From Nitrosopumilaceae archaeon (GTDB taxonomy: Archaea > Thermoproteota > Nitrososphaeria > Nitrososphaerales > Nitrosopumilaceae): 63,937 nucleotides of DNA. Below the pieces are notes generated by a model. It was given only the letters and a program-made list of their open reading frames with translations, did no database searches and was not told the DNA's origin. The position numbers and the translations under genes are program-made. Positions 60,064 to 63,937 of the stretch are shown here, one piece after another (position 1 is the first letter of the stretch; each line of letters begins with the position of its first letter). The stretch covers positions 1-63,937 of the forward strand of contig UYNY03000014.1 in NCBI GenBank assembly GCA_900620265.3. Direction: 5' to 3'.

Positions 60064-60807
60064 TTGACGTTCGAGGCAAAGACCGGCGGCTCTGACGACC
60101 TAAAGGCGGTCATATCGGCCATCTCGACCCTGGTGGAGGAGGCCACCTTCGAGGCGACCCCGGAGGGGATCACGTTCCGCGGGATGGACCCCTCGCACGT
60201 GGCCCTCATAGACATCGAGTGGCCCAACTCGGCCTTTGAAAAGTACGAGTGCGACGAGCAGGTCAACTTCGGGGTCCGGATAGACGAGTTCTCAAAGATA
60301 ATCAAGAGGGCCGAGAAGAAGGACGACATCAGGATCAGCATAGAGGACAGCATGCTGGTGGTGGCCGTCGGCAAGAACAAAAAGTACAGGGTGCGCCTCA
60401 TCGAGAGCTCGGCGACGGACACGCCGCTCCCCAAGATCCAGTACGAGGCAAAGCTGGTGCTGGCATCGCCAAAGTTCGACAAGGCGCTAGGCGACGTGGG
60501 GGTCGTCTCCGACTATCTTACGATCCGGGTCTCAAAGTCGGGCGCCGACTTTTCCGGCAAGGGGGACTCGGGGGAGGTGGAGATCGCCATAGACAAGGAC
60601 GACGAGGGGACAAAGGAGGTCACCGCAAAGGCCGAGTGCACGGGCACCTACAGCCTCGAGTACCTGAACCCGGTGATAAAGGCGGTGGGGAACACGGCCA
60701 GCGAGGTGGCGTGCGAGTTCTCCAACTCAAAGCCGCTGAGGATCGAGTTCAAGGTGGCCAACATCGGCAGGATCCACTTTTACCTGGCCCCGCGCGTGGA
60801 GAGCTAG
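60064..60807 (+). CDS. pcn: PCNA sliding clamp
   Basis: 247 aa. FRGMDPSHVALIDIEWP and FGVRIDEFSKIIKRA are typical, with the interdomain loop and C-terminal IHFYLAPRVES. It encircles DNA as a trimer and tethers PolD and other enzymes. The start is TTG at 60064; CTTTAAATTAAACC lies about 27 nt upstream. It follows tfs after 37 nt. Confidence 0.94.
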   Translation: MTFEAKTGGSDDLKAVISAISTLVEEATFEATPEGITFRGMDPSHVALIDIEWPNSAFEKYECDEQVNFGVRIDEFSKIIKRAEKKDDIRISIEDSMLVVAVGKNKKYRVRLIESSATDTPLPKIQYEAKLVLASPKFDKALGDVGVVSDYLTIRVSKSGADFSGKGDSGEVEIAIDKDDEGTKEVTAKAECTGTYSLEYLNPVIKAVGNTASEVACEFSNSKPLRIEFKVANIGRIHFYLAPRVES

Positions 60808-60877
60808 GGGGGCCGGGCGGGCCCCGCACGCGCCCCGAGTAAAAGGCATTTTAAGGATCGTCCCGGGCGGCCCCCCC

Positions 60878-62272
60878 ATGAGGCTGGTGGTAAAGTACGG
60901 CGGCTCGTCCATAGCGGGGGCCGGCCAGGTCGGCGCCGTGGCGCGGTACGTGGCGGGGCTGGCGGCCGGAAACGAGGTCGCGGTGGTCTGCTCGGCGCCC
61001 GGCGGCACGACGGACGAGCTGCTGCGCATCGCGGACCTTGCAGGGGGCGGCGACAGGGGCGCCGCGTCGGACGCCGCGTCCGGCATAGCGGCGTCGTGCG
61101 CGGGGCTTGCGGGCGCCGCCGCGGAGGGGGACGCGCGCGAGGAGCTGCTGGCAAGGATAAGATCGGACTCTGCGGAGCTTGCCGCGCTAGTCGACGGGAT
61201 GGCGCTGCTCGGCGAGGTGACTCCAAGATCAAGGGACCACCTGCTGTCGTTCGGCGAGCGCCTCTCGGCGGCCGTCCTGTCGGCCGCCATATCGGGCGCG
61301 GGCGCGCCTTCCGTGCCGCTGACGGGCAAGGAGGCCGGCATAATGACGGACTCGAACTTTGGCGCGTCAAGGCCGCTGATGGACACCACCAGGCGCAGGG
61401 TCTCAAAGGAGGTCGGCTCGCTGGTATCGGGCGGGACGGTCCCGGTGGTGGGCGGGTTCGCGGGCGCCGACCAGCACGGCCGCGTCACCACGTTCGGCAG
61501 GGGCGGCTCGGACTATACGGCCGCCATAGTGGGGTCGTGCATCGGCGCCGACGAGATCTGGCTGATGAGCGACGTGGCGGGGCTCATGACGGCCGACCCG
61601 AGGGTGGTGCCGGGCGCCTCGCTGATAGGGCGCGTCACGTACGCCGAGGCCGTCGAGATGGCGCTCTTTGGCGCAAAGCAGATACACCCGCGCACCTTCG
61701 AGCCGGTGCTCGAGGCGGGGATCCCGATGAGGATACGCAGCTCGACTGACACGGAAAACCCCGGCACGCTGGTCCACGGCGGGGAGCCGGAGGGGGCGGG
61801 GGACGCCGCAAAGTGCGTGAGCAGCATCAGGGGCTGCGGGCTGGTCGACATCCGGGGGGGCAGCATGGTGGGCACGCCGGGCACGGCGGGCCGGATATTC
61901 GAGAGGCTGGCGCGCGCCGGCGTCAACGTGATGATGATATCGCAGAACCCGTCCGAGTCGAGCATCACGATCGTGGTGAGGAACTCGGACCTTGACGGGG
62001 CGGTGCGCGCGCTCGAGGGGGGGCTGCACGAGCCGGGGATACGCAAGCTTGACGTCACGACCGAGGTGGCGATAATAGCCCTGATAGGGGCCGGGATGAG
62101 GGGGGCCGTCGGGGTCGCCTCGAGGGCGTTCGGGGCCGTCGAGAGGCGGGGCATCAACGTGATGATGATAACGCAGGGGTCCTCGGAGCTGAACCTGGCG
62201 TTTGTAGTGAGGAACGGGGACGCGGACGGGGCGGTGCAGGCGCTGCACGAGGCGTTCGGGCTCGGCGCGTGA
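60878..62272 (+). CDS. lysC: Aspartate kinase
   Basis: 464 aa. KYGGSSIAG at the N-terminus, GRGGSDYTAAIVG, then two C-terminal ACT domains with VNVMMISQNPSES and INVMMITQGSSEL. First enzyme of the Lys/Thr/Met branch; the ACT domains point to feedback control. homoserine kinase is at 6033. CATTTTAAGG lies upstream. Confidence 0.94.
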   Translation: MRLVVKYGGSSIAGAGQVGAVARYVAGLAAGNEVAVVCSAPGGTTDELLRIADLAGGGDRGAASDAASGIAASCAGLAGAAAEGDAREELLARIRSDSAELAALVDGMALLGEVTPRSRDHLLSFGERLSAAVLSAAISGAGAPSVPLTGKEAGIMTDSNFGASRPLMDTTRRRVSKEVGSLVSGGTVPVVGGFAGADQHGRVTTFGRGGSDYTAAIVGSCIGADEIWLMSDVAGLMTADPRVVPGASLIGRVTYAEAVEMALFGAKQIHPRTFEPVLEAGIPMRIRSSTDTENPGTLVHGGEPEGAGDAAKCVSSIRGCGLVDIRGGSMVGTPGTAGRIFERLARAGVNVMMISQNPSESSITIVVRNSDLDGAVRALEGGLHEPGIRKLDVTTEVAIIALIGAGMRGAVGVASRAFGAVERRGINVMMITQGSSELNLAFVVRNGDADGAVQALHEAFGLGA

Positions 62273-62394
62273 TCCGCGCGCAGAATAAGACACGCGCTGG
62301 CCGCGGCGGTAAGTTTTTCCCGCGCGCGCGGCGCATTATGGCGGGATCGGCGCGCGCGGGCGCGGGTTAAATAAGAGGAGGGACGGCGCGACGC

Positions 62395-62859
62395 ATGAAG
62401 GTGCTCATGGCGGCGGTCTTTGCTGCTGCGGTCCTCGGTACCGGGGCCGCGTATGCCGGGCAGGCGTACGCGGAACCGGACGGTGCCGAGCCGTACCAGC
62501 TGGCCGACGCCTTCCATGCGCTGGAAGTGATGGACCGGTTCGCGGCCCTTGACGACTCGTACTACCTGGTGGTGGACGAGGACAAGGCAGCGGCCGATCC
62601 CGAGGTGACCGATCTCGACCTTGAGATCGCGCTCGTCTACGCGGCGCACAACGACGCCCTCGTGGAGGCGATACTGGCCGGCGACAACCCGGACACGTTC
62701 GACGAGGGGCCCGTGAGGGAGGCAATATCCGACCTCACTAGCGGCAAGCTCAGGCTGGTCTTTACGGAAGGGCTTGAGGAGCTGCTGGAGGGCCCGTTCT
62801 CGGACGCGGCCGGACTGCTGGTCTTCGTCTACTACATGTCCCAGGACATGCAGGGGTAG
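62395..62859 (+). CDS. Exported protein of unknown function
   Basis: 154 aa. A signal peptide (residues 1-25) ends AYAGQAYA. The mature part is acidic and helical. No family is recognised. GTTAAATAAG lies about 27 nt upstream of the ATG. Confidence 0.68.
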   Translation: MKVLMAAVFAAAVLGTGAAYAGQAYAEPDGAEPYQLADAFHALEVMDRFAALDDSYYLVVDEDKAAADPEVTDLDLEIALVYAAHNDALVEAILAGDNPDTFDEGPVREAISDLTSGKLRLVFTEGLEELLEGPFSDAAGLLVFVYYMSQDMQG

Positions 62860-62874
62860 GAACCACTCACGGCC

Positions 62875-62904
62875 GGCGGCCCGACGGGCCGCCCGGCCCT
62901 TTTT
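62875..62904 (+). terminator. Hairpin plus T-run terminator
   Basis: GGCGGCCC (62875-62882) pairs perfectly with GGGCCGCC (62886-62893) across a GAC loop. CGGCCC and five T follow. It lies 16 nt after the exported-protein stop and looks like a bacterial intrinsic terminator. Confidence 0.6.
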
Positions 62905-62989
62905 CCCGCCGGTATGAATCCACGCCCCCCTGCCGGGCTGCGGGGGCCGATCCGGCCGGGGCCGCCGGGCCTCTGGCGGGCCGCGCGCC

Positions 62990-63114
62990 GCATGACCGTC
63001 CGCACGCGTTGTTCGTCGGATCAAGCCCGGGGTTGTCCACGAAGGCCGGCGGCATCTCCGGGCGGGTGGCCAGCTTTGCGCCGTACTTGTAACCGAGGCG
63101 CGTGTACGGCGATC
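62990..63114 (-). pseudogene. Transposase C-terminal remnant (IS66-like)
   Basis: On the minus strand this region reads through YKYGAKLATRPE, then FVDNPGLDPTNNACGRSC. The DPTNNACxR pattern matches the C-terminal end of IS66-like transposases (TNNAAERALR). No intact gene surrounds it and no start is seen. The match covers only about 40 residues. The rest of 62905-63177 holds nothing recognisable apart from a TATA box for the next gene. Confidence 0.45.
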
Positions 63115-63177
63115 CCGGCTACTTGCCGGCCGGGCCCGCCTTGCCGCTTATATTGAGCCCCGCGCGCCGCCCGCCTG

Positions 63178-63345
63178 ATGGCACTGCGCGGGGTACCCCC
63201 ACTCGACGTCAAGGCGCGCCGGCACCTGATCCGCATCCTAGAGTCGGAGCCGACGGAGGAAAAGCTGGAGATGCTCAAGAGGGCGGACAGGGTGTTTGCC
63301 GAGACAAAGTGGAGCGACCGTGACGGGTTCAAGATCCGTGGTTGA
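63178..63345 (+). CDS. 55-aa helical protein, unknown
   Basis: ATG at 63178 to TGA at 63345. The product is charged and helical (VKARRHLIRILESEPTEEK and on). GCTTATATTG lies about 27 nt upstream, which supports a leaderless gene. It stands between a transposase remnant and an IS630-type gene. Confidence 0.5.
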   Translation: MALRGVPPLDVKARRHLIRILESEPTEEKLEMLKRADRVFAETKWSDRDGFKIRG

Positions 63346-63374
63346 CGGACTGTACTAGCGATCATAATTAATTT

Positions 63375-63937
63375 TCAGGGTATCGTCCGCTGCAGGTACG
63401 CAAAGACGTCAAGATCGAACCTTTTCCGCCTGATATACGCGTAGAGGGCCCGCCTCAGATCCCCGACGGTCTCGTAGTATATCGTGGCGACGTCCTTCTT
63501 CATCTGGCGCCAGCACTCCTCGATCGCGTTGAGGTGGGGCGCCCCGACCGGGAGGCTCTTGAGCACGATGTCGTCGCGGTGCTCCCTTACGTACCTCCTG
63601 ACATCGAGGTTATTGTGCGCGCCATAGTTGTCCATGATCATGACGAACCTCCCGTACCTTGCGTGCAGTTTTTTCACCAGGCGCAGGAACGCCCTGCCGT
63701 TGTTCTTTTTCGCGCGGATCATGACGTGCGTCCCGTCGTCGGCGAGCCCGCCGAGCAGAATCGTCCTCGTGTGTCTGCCGCTGTACTGGCGCACGGGCCT
63801 GGATCCCGGCCCCTGCCACGATCTTGACGGCCGGGTCTGGTGGTGGAACACGCACTCGTCCTCCGCGACCAGCCTGTATCCGCGGTTCATCAGGCGTGAG
63901 ATGTGCGGCAGGTTGGCCCTCTTCCACGCCTCGCACT
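63375..63937 (-). mobile_element. IS630-family transposase, 3' part (runs off the window)
   Basis: At least 187 codons, open to the window edge. DDE motifs are AEDECVF, MIMDNYGAHNN and NAIEECWRQMKKD, as in the DDE_3 domain of IS630/Tc1-mariner elements. Part of the N-terminus, including the HTH, is outside the window. No stop or frameshift is seen within the visible part. AT-rich DNA just before it (63350-63374) may hold one end of the element. Confidence 0.88.

Overview
The window is archaeal chromosomal DNA with high G+C content. It looks like a member of the Thaumarchaeota (Nitrososphaerota), and the gene set and base composition resemble the sponge symbiont Cenarchaeum symbiosum; the species is an inference. 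The evidence is a two-subunit family D DNA polymerase (DP1 and DP2), an Orc1/Cdc6 next to ORB-like origin repeats, Gins51, PCNA, TFB, TFS and Rpo11, a thermosome with a GGM tail, ESCRT-III-like CdvB, archaeal GGGP synthase, a class I CCA-adding enzyme and a bacterial-type FolE. Many genes have a TATA-like box centred about 27 nt before the start codon, so most transcripts are probably leaderless. GTG and TTG starts are common.

Layout. 1-4.1 kb is an accessory, nuclease-rich stretch: two 63-aa HNH-like proteins, an overlapping TPR/YwgA-like plus PIN-like gene pair, and an orotate phosphoribosyltransferase fused to a PIN-like domain. 4.2-9.4 kb holds a flippase-like membrane protein, a GPN GTPase, homoserine kinase and a 7-deazaguanine (archaeosine precursor) set, queC-folE-queE. 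9.4-12 kb is a three-gene unit of a wHTH regulator, a membrane-anchored wHTH protein and an exported coiled-coil protein with an internal duplication. 12-22 kb carries Gins51, glutamine synthetase, thermosome, GlyA, DP2 and GGGP synthase. 22-27 kb is the probable replication origin: regulators, AT-rich DNA, four ORB-like elements, orc1/cdc6 and DP1.

27-37 kb carries CbiE, a secreted cyclophilin, NDH-2, Hsp20, a Cdc48/VAT ATPase, TFB, a DprA-like protein and a cation/proton antiporter. 38-46 kb has hemerythrin, CysC and a CysQ-like phosphatase, a structured candidate ncRNA, a HEPN-like protein, CdvB, tRNA-Pro(GGG), a kinase-like protein, the CCA-adding enzyme and the UPF0200/UPF0201 pair. 46-51 kb is Sir2-RNase Z-PRPP synthetase-MscS; the synthetase seems to start at CTG. 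51-62 kb has a KamA-like radical SAM enzyme, a second glutamine synthetase, a J-domain protein with HSD instead of HPD, a ferredoxin with an Asp ligand motif, a class V aminotransferase, Rpo11-TFS-PCNA and aspartate kinase. 62.9-63.9 kb is a mobile-element edge with a transposase remnant and an IS630-type transposase running off the window.

Five core replication genes (gins51, DP2, orc1/cdc6, DP1, pcn) lie within 48 kb around the origin candidate. Best leads for something undescribed are the TPR/YwgA-PIN pair with its HNH-like neighbours, the OPRT-PIN fusion, and the structured RNA at about 40.2 kb.
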